Shown here: positions 53,189 through 64,000 of the stretch, in pieces
Layout: each line of letters starts with the position of its first letter
Numbering within the stretch: the stretch's first letter is position 1
Source of the DNA: Bradyrhizobium sp. Ce-3
GTDB lineage: Bacteria; Pseudomonadota; Alphaproteobacteria; Rhizobiales; Xanthobacteraceae
Direction of reading: 5' to 3'
Assembly (NCBI RefSeq): GCF_022835695.1
Contig: NZ_BQUV01000008.1
Coordinates: forward strand, 186,001 to 250,000
Length of the DNA: 64,000 bases
The notes under the pieces: generated by a model
The model's input: only the letters and a program-made list of their open reading frames with translations
Databases searched by the model: none
What the model was told of the DNA's origin: nothing
Translations under genes and position numbers: made by a program

Positions 53189-53399
53189 CGCTTCGCCCTG
53201 ACGGGCTACGCGTGGCGCAGCCACGCTGAGCGGCGGGGCAAAGCGTGTCCGGCGTAGCTTGAGCGTAGCGAAAGCGTAGACGGACTGGGGCGGCGAGCCA
53301 GCCGGGCCCCCTCCGAGCACTCCCCCTGAGCACCCCCAACCGGGCATACGCCGAATGCGGATTTTCCCCCAGAATCGCGGTTGATTGGGCGTTTTTGGG

Positions 53400-53516
53400 G
53401 GTTTCGCGGGTGCGGAAACTGGTCTAAAGACCACCCGCGCGCGAGGGATCGCGCTTCCGGCGCTACAAGATGTAGCGCATGGCTCGAGGGACGCGCGGGA
53501 AGCGCGCCCTTTTTTT
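53400..53516 (+). ncRNA. Candidate structured leader RNA or small RNA before carB
   Basis: Three hairpins in succession: GCGGGTG / CACCCGC (53408-53440) enclosing GGTC-TAAA-GACC; GCGCTAC / GTAGCGC with a five-base loop (53460-53478); and the intrinsic terminator at 53488-53516 with seven T. Only 28 bases separate the T-run from the carB ATG. Either this is the 3' end of a small RNA or an attenuator controlling carB by arginine or pyrimidine supply. The 5' end is a guess. Confidence 0.5.
53488..53516 (+). terminator. Intrinsic terminator upstream of carB
   Basis: GGGACGCGC / GCGCGCCC stem with an A bulge and GGGAA loop, followed by seven T. It ends 28 bases before the carB start codon. Confidence 0.8.
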
Positions 53517-53544
53517 GTGCCCAAATTCCAGTCCGCGAGAGCTG

Positions 53545-57009
<3,465 letters not shown>

Positions 57010-57204
57010 CCGCTGCCTGGGCTGAAGGCTCGGCGCGGTCAATTAGCCGAATGGCTGGAACTCACCGCGCGCTTGGATTGTTGTCACGGCCCTTAGCGGG
57101 GCCGATAATCACTGGGCTTCCGGGCGCATTCACGCCCTGATTCCTGCGTTAGCTGAACTGGATATTCGTGCACGGCCGCCGGGCGCGCACGATGAAGGAC
57201 GAAG

Positions 57205-57681
57205 ATGATGGATAAGGTTCCGATGACCGCGGGCGGATACGCCGCGCTGACGGACGAGTTGAAGCGACGCCAGTCGGAGGATCGTCCGCGCATCATCGAA
57301 CACATCGCGGAAGCGCGCTCGCACGGCGATCTCTCGGAGAACGCCGAGTACCACGCCGCCAAGGAAGAGCAGTCGCATAACGAGGGCCGCATCGCCGAGC
57401 TCGAGGACAAGCTCGCGCGCGCCGACATCATCGACATTTCGAAACTGTCCGGCGACACCATCAAATTCGGCGCGACCGTGACGCTGATCGACGAGGACAC
57501 CGAGAAGAAGGCGGTGTGGCAGATCGTCGGCGAGGTCGAGGCCGACGCCAAGAAGGGCCGCATCTCCATCACCTCGCCGCTCGCGCGCGCGCTGATCGGC
57601 AAGAAGAAGGGCACCACCGTCGAGGTGATGGCGCCGGGCGGCGCCAAGGCCTACGAGATCACCAAGGTCGAGTGGCGGTAG
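57205..57681 (+). CDS. greA: Transcription elongation factor GreA
   Basis: A 158-residue factor that stimulates transcript cleavage by RNA polymerase to rescue arrested complexes. The N-terminal coiled-coil carries the acidic tip [20 protein letters not shown] with the catalytic Asp/Glu, and the C-terminal FKBP-like domain has [20 protein letters not shown] and [23 protein letters not shown] codons at 57205 and 57208 are both possible. It lies 195 bases after carB on the same strand and ends with a strong terminator. Confidence 0.97.
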   Translation: MMDKVPMTAGGYAALTDELKRRQSEDRPRIIEHIAEARSHGDLSENAEYHAAKEEQSHNEGRIAELEDKLARADIIDISKLSGDTIKFGATVTLIDEDTEKKAVWQIVGEVEADAKKGRISITSPLARALIGKKKGTTVEVMAPGGAKAYEITKVEWR

Positions 57682-57707
57682 TTACCTTGATGTGACTGGT
57701 GCAAAAA

Positions 57708-57734
57708 GGCCGCGTCCTGCACGCGGCTTTTTTT
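57708..57734 (+). terminator. Intrinsic terminator after greA
   Basis: GCCGCG / CGCGGC stem with a seven-base loop, an upstream A-run and T-run downstream (57728-57734). Confidence 0.88.
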
Positions 57735-58016
57735 GTGCCCGCAGTCTGACGGCAATGTGAGTGGAGAGGCGTCGCGGTCCATACTAGGGAGGCCGCGACA
57801 TGTTTATGCAGTATAATCATGTCGGGGGCGGAGTTCGGGCCGACGATTGCGCCGCAACACGCGGCGCTGCGTGTCACCGTGTCACTGCCGCGTTGTCCCG
57901 CAACGGCCGTCGCGCGAGGAATGATTCCAGGCGCGAGGTGTTGACATCACACTCCGGCGGCGGACACCGTGTGTTTCTGCTTCGTGCAACGTTCCAGTGT
58001 GTCAAACAGGGGGTAA
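57735..58016. other. Intergenic region between greA and the DoxX gene
   Basis: 282 bases after the terminator. No recognisable gene. The sequence is less GC-rich in its middle (TATAATCATG near 57812) and ends with AGGGGG, the ribosome-binding site of the next gene. Holds the DoxX promoter. Confidence 0.45.
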
Positions 58017-58418
58017 ATGACAATGGACCAGATGTTCTCCAGATTTCAACCGATGGCGCTCAGCCTGTTCCGGTTCATCACCGGACTGCTGCTGTTTCAG
58101 TTCGGCGTCGCCAAGCTTTTCAAATTCCCGCCAGGGACGATGTTCGAGAAGGTCGAGCTGTTCTCATTGATCGGGGCGGCCGGCACGCTCGAACTGATCC
58201 TGGGGGGGCTCCTGATGATCGGCCTCTTCTCGCGGATCGTGGCCTTCATCCTGGCAGGCGAAATGGCCTTCGCCTACTTCATGGGCCATTTCCCCAAGGG
58301 CTTCTATCCGCTGCTGAACAACGGCAGTCTGGCGATCGCGTTCTGTTTTGCCTGCCTGTATCTCGCGACCTCGGGCCCCGGTCCGATCAGCGTCGATGCC
58401 GCCATGGGCAAGCGGTAA
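58017..58418 (+). CDS. DoxX-family membrane protein
   Basis: A 133-residue protein with four predicted transmembrane segments: ALSLFRFITGLLLFQFGVAK, GAAGTLELILGGLLMIGLFS, RIVAFILAGEMAFAYFMGHF and LAIAFCFACLYLATSGPGPI. The family (DoxX/SURF4-like) is linked to thiosulfate-quinone oxidoreductase subunits and redox membrane proteins, with roles mostly unclear. AGGGGG precedes ATG 58017; another ATG is at 58023. It stands alone. Confidence 0.9.
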   Translation: MTMDQMFSRFQPMALSLFRFITGLLLFQFGVAKLFKFPPGTMFEKVELFSLIGAAGTLELILGGLLMIGLFSRIVAFILAGEMAFAYFMGHFPKGFYPLLNNGSLAIAFCFACLYLATSGPGPISVDAAMGKR

Positions 58419-58481
58419 CGAACAACATCGTTGTTGCAAGCCAACGGGTCGCGCGAATGCGCGCCCGATGACAGGCTCCGC

Positions 58482-58577
58482 GAAGCAATCCACCTCACCG
58501 CAAGCGGGAGCATGGATTGCTTCGTCGCTTCAGCGCAAAATTGCTCCGCAATTTTGTCGCGAGCTCCTCGCAATGAC
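58482..58577. repeat. Intergenic inverted repeat, family F
   Basis: CGAAGCAATCCA (58481-58492) and its inverse TGGATTGCTTCG (58513-58524), followed by GCAAAATTGCTCCGCAATTT and the closing CTCGCAATGACG. A known-looking Bradyrhizobium intergenic element between convergent DoxX and Lrp genes. Confidence 0.8.
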
Positions 58578-58591
58578 GATTGAATGCGGCG

Positions 58592-59071
58592 TCAGCCCGC
58601 CACCTTGACGCCGAGCGGCACCGCGGCTTCGTATTTCGAATTGTGCAGCACCAGCGACGTCCTGACGTTGCGCACATGCGGCGCGGCGGTCAGGTGGGTG
58701 ACGAAATCCTGGAACGTCGCCATGTCGGGGGCGACGCATTTGAGGATGAAATCGACTTCGCCCGACAGCATCCAGCATTCGCGCACCAGCGGCTCGGCGC
58801 GCACGAAATTCTCGAAGGCGCGCAGATCGGCGTCGGCCTGGCTCGACAGGTGCACCGAGGCGAACACCGTGACGTCGTAGCCGAGGCGGCGCGGATCCAG
58901 CAGGCCGCGGTAGCCCTGGATGTAGCCCTCCTCCTCCAGCGCCCGGACCCTGCGCAGGCAGGGCGGCGGCGAGATTCCGACGCGCTTGGCGAGTTCCACA
59001 TTGGTGATTCGGCCATCAGCCTGGATCTCGGCGAGGATTTTGAGGTCGATCTCGTCAAGGTTCTTCGACAC
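58592..59071 (-). CDS. Lrp/AsnC-family transcriptional regulator
   Basis: A 159-residue regulator: N-terminal helix-turn-helix ILAEIQADGRITNVELAKRV and GISPPPCLRRVRALEEEGYI, then the RAM ligand domain VFASVHLSSQADADLRAFEN and MLSGEVDFILKCVAPDMATF. The start at GTG 59071 (MSKNLDEIDLKIL) gives the usual family N-terminus; ATG codons further out (59128, 59146) are possible. It diverges from trxB over 280 bases with a set of 9-base-spaced TTGC motifs between. Confidence 0.87.
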   Translation of the reverse strand: MSKNLDEIDLKILAEIQADGRITNVELAKRVGISPPPCLRRVRALEEEGYIQGYRGLLDPRRLGYDVTVFASVHLSSQADADLRAFENFVRAEPLVRECWMLSGEVDFILKCVAPDMATFQDFVTHLTAAPHVRNVRTSLVLHNSKYEAAVPLGVKVAG

Positions 59072-59223
59072 GCGACTTGGGTTCCCTAAGGGTTTGGAAG
59101 GCTTGGCAGGTCCGCCGGCAACTCTCATAGCGCAGCCAGCCGGCATTGCGCAATTTTATTGCGCGTGCAGCGCAGGATTTCGCGAATGTGACTTCAGTTC
59201 CGGGGAAAAATCGCTGCCATGGA

Positions 59224-59250
59224 TTGCAAATCTTGCATAGCTTGCCAGAT
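59224..59250. promoter_or_regulatory. Three TTGC motifs at 9-base spacing, candidate regulator-binding cluster
   Basis: TTGCAAATC, TTGCATAGC and TTGCCAGAT lie head-to-tail at 59224, 59233 and 59242, upstream of trxB and in front of the divergent Lrp gene. Periodic binding is what an Lrp-type protein would prefer. Inference only. Confidence 0.35.
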
Positions 59251-59352
59251 ATCCTAGACTTGGATTTGACACTTTTAGCACCGCCGTGACCCGCTCCGGG
59301 GTGCTTCCCACACAAGTCCCCGTCAAAGTCCCCAGCAGAGAGGGATCAGCTA

Positions 59353-60318
59353 ATGCCCGCGCCTGTCCACGCCAAGGTCGTCATCATCGGGTCCGGCCCC
59401 GCCGGTTACACCGCAGCGATCTACGCGGCACGCGCGATGCTCGAACCGATCCTGATCCAGGGCATCCAGCCGGGCGGGCAGCTCACCATCACCACCGACG
59501 TCGAGAACTATCCGGGCTTCGCCGATGTGATCCAGGGCCCCTGGCTGATGGAGCAGATGGAGAAGCAGGCGGCCCATGTCGGCACCAAGATCGTCACCGA
59601 CCTCGTCAACAAGCTGGAACTCGGCCAGCGCCCGTTTCGCCTGACCTGCGATTCCGGCGACGTCTATCTCGCGGAGACCGTGATCCTCGCCACCGGCGCC
59701 CAGGCACGCTGGCTTGGGCTGCCCTCGGAGGAGAAGTTCCAGGGCGGCGGCGTATCGGCCTGCGCGACCTGCGACGGCTTCTTCTACCGCGGCAAGGAAG
59801 TCGTGGTGGTCGGCGGCGGCAACACCGCGGTCGAGGAAGCGCTGTACCTGACCAATCACGCCTCCCAGGTCACCATCGTGCATCGCCGCGATCACTTCCG
59901 CGCCGAGCGCATCCTGCAGGAGAGGCTGTTCAAGCATCCCAAGATCAAGGTGGTGTGGGATTCCGCGATCGACGAGATCTGCGGCACCGAGAACCCGAAC
60001 AAGGTCACCCATGTGCGGCTGAAGAACGTCAAGACCGGCGCACTGACCGACCTCAAGACCGACGGCGTCTTCGTCGCGATCGGCCATGCGCCGGCGACGG
60101 AGCTCGTCAAAGGCCAGATCAAGCTGAAGCCATCGGGCTATGTCGAGGTGGCGCCGAATTCCACGGCGACCTCGGTGCCCGGCCTGTTCGCCGCGGGCGA
60201 CGTGGCGGATGAAACCTTCCGGCAGGCGGTCACCGCCGCCGGCCTCGGCTGCATGGCAGCACTCGAGGCCGAACGTTTCATAGCTCTTCGCGCGAGCGAT
60301 CGCGCAGCGGCGGAATAA
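59353..60318 (+). CDS. trxB: Thioredoxin-disulfide reductase
   Basis: A 321-residue flavoprotein that reduces thioredoxin with NADPH. FAD motif IIGSGPAGYTAAIYAARAML at the N-terminus, redox-active CATC (Cys137, Cys140) in GVSACATCDGFFY, NADPH motif VVVVGGGNTAVEEALYLTNH and the closing FAD contact VPGLFAAGDVADETFRQAVT. Normal length. The LysR gene starts three bases after its stop codon, so the two are co-transcribed. Confidence 0.96.
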   Translation: MPAPVHAKVVIIGSGPAGYTAAIYAARAMLEPILIQGIQPGGQLTITTDVENYPGFADVIQGPWLMEQMEKQAAHVGTKIVTDLVNKLELGQRPFRLTCDSGDVYLAETVILATGAQARWLGLPSEEKFQGGGVSACATCDGFFYRGKEVVVVGGGNTAVEEALYLTNHASQVTIVHRRDHFRAERILQERLFKHPKIKVVWDSAIDEICGTENPNKVTHVRLKNVKTGALTDLKTDGVFVAIGHAPATELVKGQIKLKPSGYVEVAPNSTATSVPGLFAAGDVADETFRQAVTAAGLGCMAALEAERFIALRASDRAAAE

Positions 60319-60320
60319 TC

Positions 60321-61241
60321 ATGGCACGATCTCGCGACGGATTTACGGATATGGATTGGGACAAGCTGAAGGTCTTTCACGCAGCGGCGGAAGCTGGCAG
60401 CTTCACGCATGCCGGCGAGCAGCTTGGCCTGTCGCAATCGGCGGTCTCCCGCCAGGTCAGCGCACTGGAGCAGGAGCTCTCGGTCTCGCTGTTTCACCGC
60501 CATGCCCGCGGCCTGATCCTCACCGAGCAGGGCGACCTCTTGTTCCGCACCGCGCATGACGTCTTCATGCAGCTGCAGGCGGCGCGCGCCAAGCTCACCG
60601 ACAGCCGCGAGCGGCCGAGCGGCGACCTCAAGATCACGACGCCGCCGGCGCTCGGCATCAACTGGCTGATCCCGCGGCTCGACGAATTCACCGCGCTCTA
60701 CCCCGACATCCGGATCTCGCTGATCGTCACCGACGAGGATCTCGATCTGTCGATGCGCGAGGCCGACGTTGCGATCCGCACCCGCAAGCCGACCCAGCCG
60801 GACCTGATCCAGCGCAAGCTGTTCTCGATCGGCTTCCATGCCTATTGCTCGCCGGAATACATCAAGCGCTTCGGCACGCCGCGGACGCTGGACGATCTCG
60901 ACTCGCACCGCATCATCATGCTCGGCGACTCGCAGGTGCCGCCGCATCTGCAGAACCGCAGCTGGCTGATCGATGCCGGCCGCAACGGCTCCGGTCCGCG
61001 CGAACCCTACTTCAAGGTCAACAACATCCTGGGCCTCGTGCGCGCCTGCCAGCAGGGCCTCGGCATCGCCGCGCTGCCGGACTATCTGGTCGAACAGAAC
61101 AACCTCGTGCAGCTGTTTGGCGAGTCCGACTCGATCGCGCTCGACACCTACTTCGTTTATCCGGAAGAGCTGAAGACGGTGGCCCGGGTGCAGGTGTTCC
61201 GCGACTTCGTGGTCAGCAAGGCGCAGCGCTGGCCGTCCTGA
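60321..61241 (+). CDS. LysR-family transcriptional regulator
   Basis: A 306-residue regulator: DNA-binding N-terminus LKVFHAAAEAGSFTHAGEQL with SQSAVSRQVSALEQELSVSL, and the effector domain LKITTPPALGINWLIPRLDE to IAALPDYLVEQNNLVQLFGE. The start is three bases after trxB, suggesting a redox-linked operon, although LysR regulators usually control divergent genes. The inducer is unknown. No terminator follows immediately; a strong one occurs at 61476. Confidence 0.92.
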   Translation: MARSRDGFTDMDWDKLKVFHAAAEAGSFTHAGEQLGLSQSAVSRQVSALEQELSVSLFHRHARGLILTEQGDLLFRTAHDVFMQLQAARAKLTDSRERPSGDLKITTPPALGINWLIPRLDEFTALYPDIRISLIVTDEDLDLSMREADVAIRTRKPTQPDLIQRKLFSIGFHAYCSPEYIKRFGTPRTLDDLDSHRIIMLGDSQVPPHLQNRSWLIDAGRNGSGPREPYFKVNNILGLVRACQQGLGIAALPDYLVEQNNLVQLFGESDSIALDTYFVYPEELKTVARVQVFRDFVVSKAQRWPS

Positions 61242-61279
61242 TTAAGCCGGCCTTATAGGACTGGTTTATAGGGATTCCG

Positions 61280-61506
61280 CTCTGCCCGAAGAGCCCCCTG
61301 AATCTCCGCATGACTGACATGCGACCTGGATAGTTGCTGCATGGCGTCGATGGGGATCATAGTGTTGATACGCTGAGCGGTCGCGTCGCGCATATGTCCC
61401 CCTCCTCCAGTGGCGCGGAAGTTCAGTAATCCCTCTTGGAAGGTGATTGTGTCGGCCTCACGTGGCCAATACCTTAAGCCGGGCTCATTCGAGCCCGGCT
61501 TTTTTT
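61280..61506 (+). ncRNA. Possible small RNA or 3' UTR ending at a strong terminator
   Basis: A 200-base GC-mixed segment with no credible ORF, ending with the intrinsic terminator at 61476-61506 (AAGCCGGGCTC / GAGCCCGGCTT plus T-run). It contains paired-looking segments (CATGACTGACATG near 61306; GGCCTCACGTGGCC near 61454). Identity with 6S RNA or any known family is not claimed; a covariance-model search would decide. Confidence 0.3.
61476..61506 (+). terminator. Strong intrinsic terminator downstream of LysR
   Basis: Perfect 11-base stem AAGCCGGGCTC / GAGCCCGGCTT with an ATTC loop and a T-run to 61506. Confidence 0.9.
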
Positions 61507-61571
61507 CTTCGGTATGCCTTTCACCTCAATGTCATGCGCAAACGTGCCGCACGCCACGGTCAGCATGTGCA

Positions 61572-61600
61572 TTGACAACAACCTCGCAGCGCAGCATCAT
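61572..61600 (+). promoter_or_regulatory. Candidate promoter for the DapA-family transcript
   Basis: TTGACA (61572-61577), 17-base spacer and CATCAT (61595-61600), four of six matching the -10 consensus. Transcription from about 61607 would give a 170-base leader that contains the terminator at 61711-61736. Confidence 0.5.
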
Positions 61601-61710
61601 TGTCGCATGATCACGACTTCGTGCGCCGTTCTGTCGTCGAAAAAAGCTCCCCTCCCGGGGACACGAGATCGCGCGCGATAAGATCACCTTCGCATTCAAC
61701 CGATCCCGAG

Positions 61711-61736
61711 ACCCCGCCGCTTGGACGGGGTTTTTT
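61711..61736 (+). terminator. Intrinsic terminator in the leader of the DapA-family gene
   Basis: ACCCCG / CGGGGT stem with a nine-base loop and a T-run (61731-61736). Positioned 43 bases before the start codon, as in transcription attenuation. Confidence 0.75.
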
Positions 61737-61778
61737 GTTGGTCCCGTCTCCGGCTTTGCCTTCTCAAGGAGATGGAAC

Positions 61779-62693
61779 ATGACTGAGCTACACCAGCAAT
61801 TGCAGGGCCTCTGGCTGCCCCTGATCACGCCGTTCCGCGACGGCGAACTCGACGCCACCTCGCTGCGCCGCCTCGTGCGGCATTATGCCGGCGGCCCCGT
61901 CGACGGCTTCATCCTCGGCGCAACCTCCGGTGAAGGCATGGCGCTGAGCACCGATGAGCTGGAAGGGCTGGTCAGCGTCGTGCTCGACGAGCTCAGTGCC
62001 AACTCCCGCCATCTGCCGGTCTGCCTCGGGCTCTCCGGCGCCTCGACCGCCAAGATGAAGGAGACGCTGGATGATACGGCCGATTGGCCGATCAACGGCT
62101 ATCTGATCGCGAGCCCCTACTACACCAGGCCGTCGCAACGCGGGCTGGTGCAGCACTTCAACGCGCTGGCCGATCACGCGTCGTGGCCGATCGTGCTCTA
62201 CAACATCCCCTATCGAACGGCGGTGAACCTCACCAACGAGACACTGCTGACGCTCGCCGAACATCCCAACATCGCCGGCATGAAGGATTGCAGCGCCGAC
62301 CGCGCACAGTCGATCGACTTCCTCAACCGGCGGCCGGCCGGCTTCCGCGTGCTGACCGGCGAGGATGCGCAAACCTTCGACGCACTCTCGGACGGCGCCG
62401 ACGGCGCGATCCTGCTGTCCGCACATCTGGAGACCAACATTTTCGCCTCGATCCGCACGCTGCTGCAGCAGGGCAAGCGCGATGCCGCGCTGACGGCCTG
62501 GCAGAGCGTCGTCGGCCTGACCCGGCTGCTGTTCGCCGAACCGAGCCCCGCACCGGCCAAGCACTGGCTGTGGCGGCAGGGGCTGATCGACAGCCCCGAG
62601 GTGCGGCTGCCGATGGTCGAGGTGAGCGAGGATCTCGCGACCTGGCTCGATGCCGAAATGGAGTGCCGTGCGCAGCTGTTGCTGCCGGCGTGA
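61779..62693 (+). CDS. DapA-family aldolase (dihydrodipicolinate synthase/N-acetylneuraminate lyase type)
   Basis: A 304-residue class I aldolase. GATSGEGMALS (Thr49/Ser50), catalytic Tyr141 in YNIPYRTAVN (with Arg146) and Schiff-base Lys169 in IAGMKDCSAD are all present, with the family's usual spacing (28 residues from Tyr to Lys). GEDAQTFDALSDGADGAILL is the late loop. A dedicated dapA in alphaproteobacteria usually lies beside smpB, absent here, so this may be a paralogue with another keto-acid substrate. AAGGAGA is eight bases before ATG 61779. Regulated perhaps through its leader terminator. Confidence 0.88.
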   Translation: MTELHQQLQGLWLPLITPFRDGELDATSLRRLVRHYAGGPVDGFILGATSGEGMALSTDELEGLVSVVLDELSANSRHLPVCLGLSGASTAKMKETLDDTADWPINGYLIASPYYTRPSQRGLVQHFNALADHASWPIVLYNIPYRTAVNLTNETLLTLAEHPNIAGMKDCSADRAQSIDFLNRRPAGFRVLTGEDAQTFDALSDGADGAILLSAHLETNIFASIRTLLQQGKRDAALTAWQSVVGLTRLLFAEPSPAPAKHWLWRQGLIDSPEVRLPMVEVSEDLATWLDAEMECRAQLLLPA

Positions 62694-62705
62694 CTCTTGT
62701 AGGCT

Positions 62706-62793
62706 CGTAGCCCGGATGGAGCGAAGCGTAATCCGGGGTCGTCACCACGCGGTGAGACCGACCCGGATTACGCTGCGCTTCATCCGGGCTACG
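62706..62793. repeat. Intergenic inverted repeat, family D, copy 2
   Basis: CGTAGCCCGGATGGAGCGAA at the left and CTTCATCCGGGCTACG at the right, with GTAATCCGGGG / CCCGGATTAC inside. Matches 46563-46649. Between convergent DapA-family and copper ATPase genes. Confidence 0.85.
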
Positions 62794-62837
62794 CACCGCA
62801 TGTCCCTCGCCCAGCGTGCAGGCGAGGGACAAAGACT

Positions 62838-64000
62838 TCAATCCAGCTTCACCCTCGACAGCCTGAGCGCGTTGCCGATCACGCTGACCGAAGACAGCGC
62901 CATCGCGGCGGCGCCGACCATCGGCGACAGCAGGATGCCGAACAGCGGATAGAGCACGCCGGCGGCGATCGGCACGCCGGCGGCATTGTAGACGAAGGCG
63001 AACGCCAGGTTCTGGCGGATGTTGCGCATGGTCGCGACCGACAGGCGCCGCGCACGGATCAGGCCCATCAGGTCGCCGGTCAGCAGCGTGATCCCTGCGC
63101 TCTCGATCGCGACATCGGTGCCGCCGCCCATCGCGATGCCGACATCGGAAGCCGCCAGCGCCGGCGCGTCGTTGACGCCGTCGCCCGCCATCGCGACAAT
63201 GCGGCCCTCGCCGCGCAGCCGCTGCACCACCTCGCTCTTGCGCTCCGGCAGCACGCCGGCCTCGACCTCGTCGATGCCGAGCGTCTTCGCCACCGCGCGC
63301 GCGGTGGTCTCGTTGTCGCCGGTCAGCATCACGATGCGCAGGCCCTCGGCACGCAGCGCCTGCAGCGCGCCGGCCGCCGACGGCTTGACCGGATCGGCGA
63401 TCGCGATCACGCCGGCGACGCGGCCGTCGACCGCGACATAGATCGCCGTCGCGCCGTCGCGGCGCGCGGCTTCGGCGGCCTCATCGAGCGCTGACGTTGC
63501 CACCTTCAGTTCGCCCATCAGCATCGCATTGCCGAGCGCAACCTGCTTGCCCTCGACCGCGCCGGTCGCGCCCTTGCCGGAGGGCGAGGCAAAGTTGCTG
63601 ACGGCGGAGGTAGCGAGCTTGCGTTCCCCGGCGGATGCGATGATGGCCCGCGCCAGCGGATGCTCGCTGCCCTGCTCGACGCTGGCGGCAAGGCGCAGCA
63701 GATCACCCTCATCGAACCCCTCGGCGGCGATGATGCGCACGACCTTCGGCTTGCCCTCGGTGAGCGTGCCGGTCTTGTCGATGACGAGCGTGTCGATCGC
63801 CTCCATGCGCTCCAGCGCCTGGGCGTCGCGGATCAGGATGCCGGAATGCGCGCCGCGGCCGACGCCGACCATGATCGACATTGGCGTGGCCAGTCCCAGC
63901 GCGCACGGGCAGGCGATGATCAAGACGGTCACAGCGGCGACCAGCGCGAAGGTCAGCCGCGGCTCGGGGCCGAACACCGTCCAGGCGATGAAGGCGAGCG
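62838..64000 (-). CDS. copA: Copper-translocating P1B-type ATPase, C-terminal two-thirds
   Basis: Reading runs from the right edge of the window (the N-terminus is outside) to a stop at 62838. Visible are the transmembrane CPC motif ([18 protein letters not shown]), phosphorylation site [11 protein letters not shown], nucleotide-binding [18 protein letters not shown] with the HP dipeptide, [30 protein letters not shown], and the last helix pair with [11 protein letters not shown] and [15 protein letters not shown]. The YN and M-x-x-S-S residues are those of Cu+ exporters. It likely pumps cytoplasmic copper out. The apparent Met at 63977 in a naive frame is a GTG within the gene, not the start. 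Confidence 0.93.
   Translation of the reverse strand, partial: LAFIAWTVFGPEPRLTFALVAAVTVLIIACPCALGLATPMSIMVGVGRGAHSGILIRDAQALERMEAIDTLVIDKTGTLTEGKPKVVRIIAAEGFDEGDLLRLAASVEQGSEHPLARAIIASAGERKLATSAVSNFASPSGKGATGAVEGKQVALGNAMLMGELKVATSALDEAAEAARRDGATAIYVAVDGRVAGVIAIADPVKPSAAGALQALRAEGLRIVMLTGDNETTARAVAKTLGIDEVEAGVLPERKSEVVQRLRGEGRIVAMAGDGVNDAPALAASDVGIAMGGGTDVAIESAGITLLTGDLMGLIRARRLSVATMRNIRQNLAFAFVYNAAGVPIAAGVLYPLFGILLSPMVGAAAMALSSVSVIGNALRLSRVKLD

Larger units (their letters stand above)
53189..53544. other. Non-coding region between the tRNA-like gene and carB
   Basis: A 356-base stretch with no credible protein gene; the reading frames crossing it encode low-complexity Arg/Pro/Gly peptides and overlap the tRNA antisense. 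The first half is GC-rich with small palindromes (GCGTGGCGCAGCCACGC near 53209); the second half contains the hairpin series of the candidate leader RNA and ends with an intrinsic terminator. Confidence 0.6.
61242..61778. other. 537-base intergenic region with two terminators and a candidate promoter
   Basis: Between the LysR gene and the DapA-family gene. The first ~235 bases precede a strong terminator (61476-61506) and could be a long 3' untranslated region or an independent small RNA. The second part has a TTGACA-17-CATCAT promoter-like pair (61572-61600) and another terminator (61711-61736), 43 bases before the DapA-family start codon. Confidence 0.6.

Noticed and set aside
53096-53524. 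142-codon minus-strand frame across the tRNA-like gene
   Set aside because: Peptide ends in a translation of the complement of the tRNA-like sequence, a frequent source of spurious proteins.
61280-61506. 6S RNA
   Set aside because: A short similarity (CCCCTGA) is not enough; the closing stem and central bubble could not be demonstrated.
61607-61778. Lysine riboswitch in the DapA-family leader
   Set aside because: I see no lysine-riboswitch core; only a promoter-like pair and a terminator are supported.

Overview
The window is chromosomal DNA of a GC-rich alphaproteobacterium, most likely Bradyrhizobium or a close relative. I base this on the protein families (long alphaproteobacterial RpoD, a DnaG without zinc ligands, CarB with an alphaproteobacterial insertion, a DUF6894 protein, a short chlorite-dismutase-family protein). 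I also base it on at least seven families of short intergenic inverted repeats that I associate with this genus. No rRNA, CRISPR array, IS element or prophage was found. One unusual tRNA-like gene is present.

Layout. 1-8.6 kb: a clipped VOC protein, secreted amidase, diguanylate cyclase, a 24-residue lysine-rich peptide gene, LysE exporter, lone receiver protein, SDR, FRG-domain protein, MltB-type transglycosylase, DUF817 and SnoaL-like proteins. 9-20 kb: exported TPR-CHAT protein, rpoD, dnaG, chlorite-dismutase-like protein, GGCT-like protein and two transglutaminase-like proteins. 20-30.4 kb: N-formylglutamate amidohydrolase-like protein, class III cyclase, PepSY protein, COG0523 GTPase with a His-rich linker, Tat-exported cyclase-fold hydrolase, DUF1275 protein, then an acetoacetate decarboxylase / patatin / 3-hydroxybutyrate dehydrogenase cluster. 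30.4-35 kb: FAD oxidoreductase, two divergent AraC regulators, and a DUF6894 gene followed by a 58-residue ORF. 35-39.5 kb: TetR plus a two-gene molybdenum hydroxylase in which the [2Fe-2S] and Mo subunits are fused. 40-47.9 kb: LysE exporter, LVIVD protein, an ArsR plus three tandem SRPBCC genes, acyl-CoA ligase, YqeY and an alpha/beta hydrolase. 48-57.7 kb: carA, five accessory genes, a tRNA-Cys-like gene, a structured leader, carB and greA. 58-64 kb: DoxX, Lrp, trxB, LysR, a region with two intrinsic terminators, a DapA-family aldolase and a clipped copper ATPase.

How genes work together. carA and carB make carbamoyl phosphate synthetase although they lie 4.3 kb apart. Adc and BdhA act on the same metabolite, acetoacetate, and probably link to polyhydroxybutyrate turnover. 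The TetR, fused Fe-S/Mo subunit and FAD/[4Fe-4S]-type subunit overlap by ATGA junctions and should form one regulated aldehyde or xanthine-type oxidoreductase. ArsR and its three SRPBCC partners are likewise translationally coupled.

The most unusual signals are the tRNA-Cys-like gene with a six-base anticodon loop (53113-53188), the hairpin-rich leader ending in an intrinsic terminator 28 bases before carB, a similar terminator before the DapA-family gene, a putative leaderless ArsR promoter whose spacer is the operator, and two tiny genes (24 and 58 codons). All homology statements rest on reading motifs by eye; no database search was possible.
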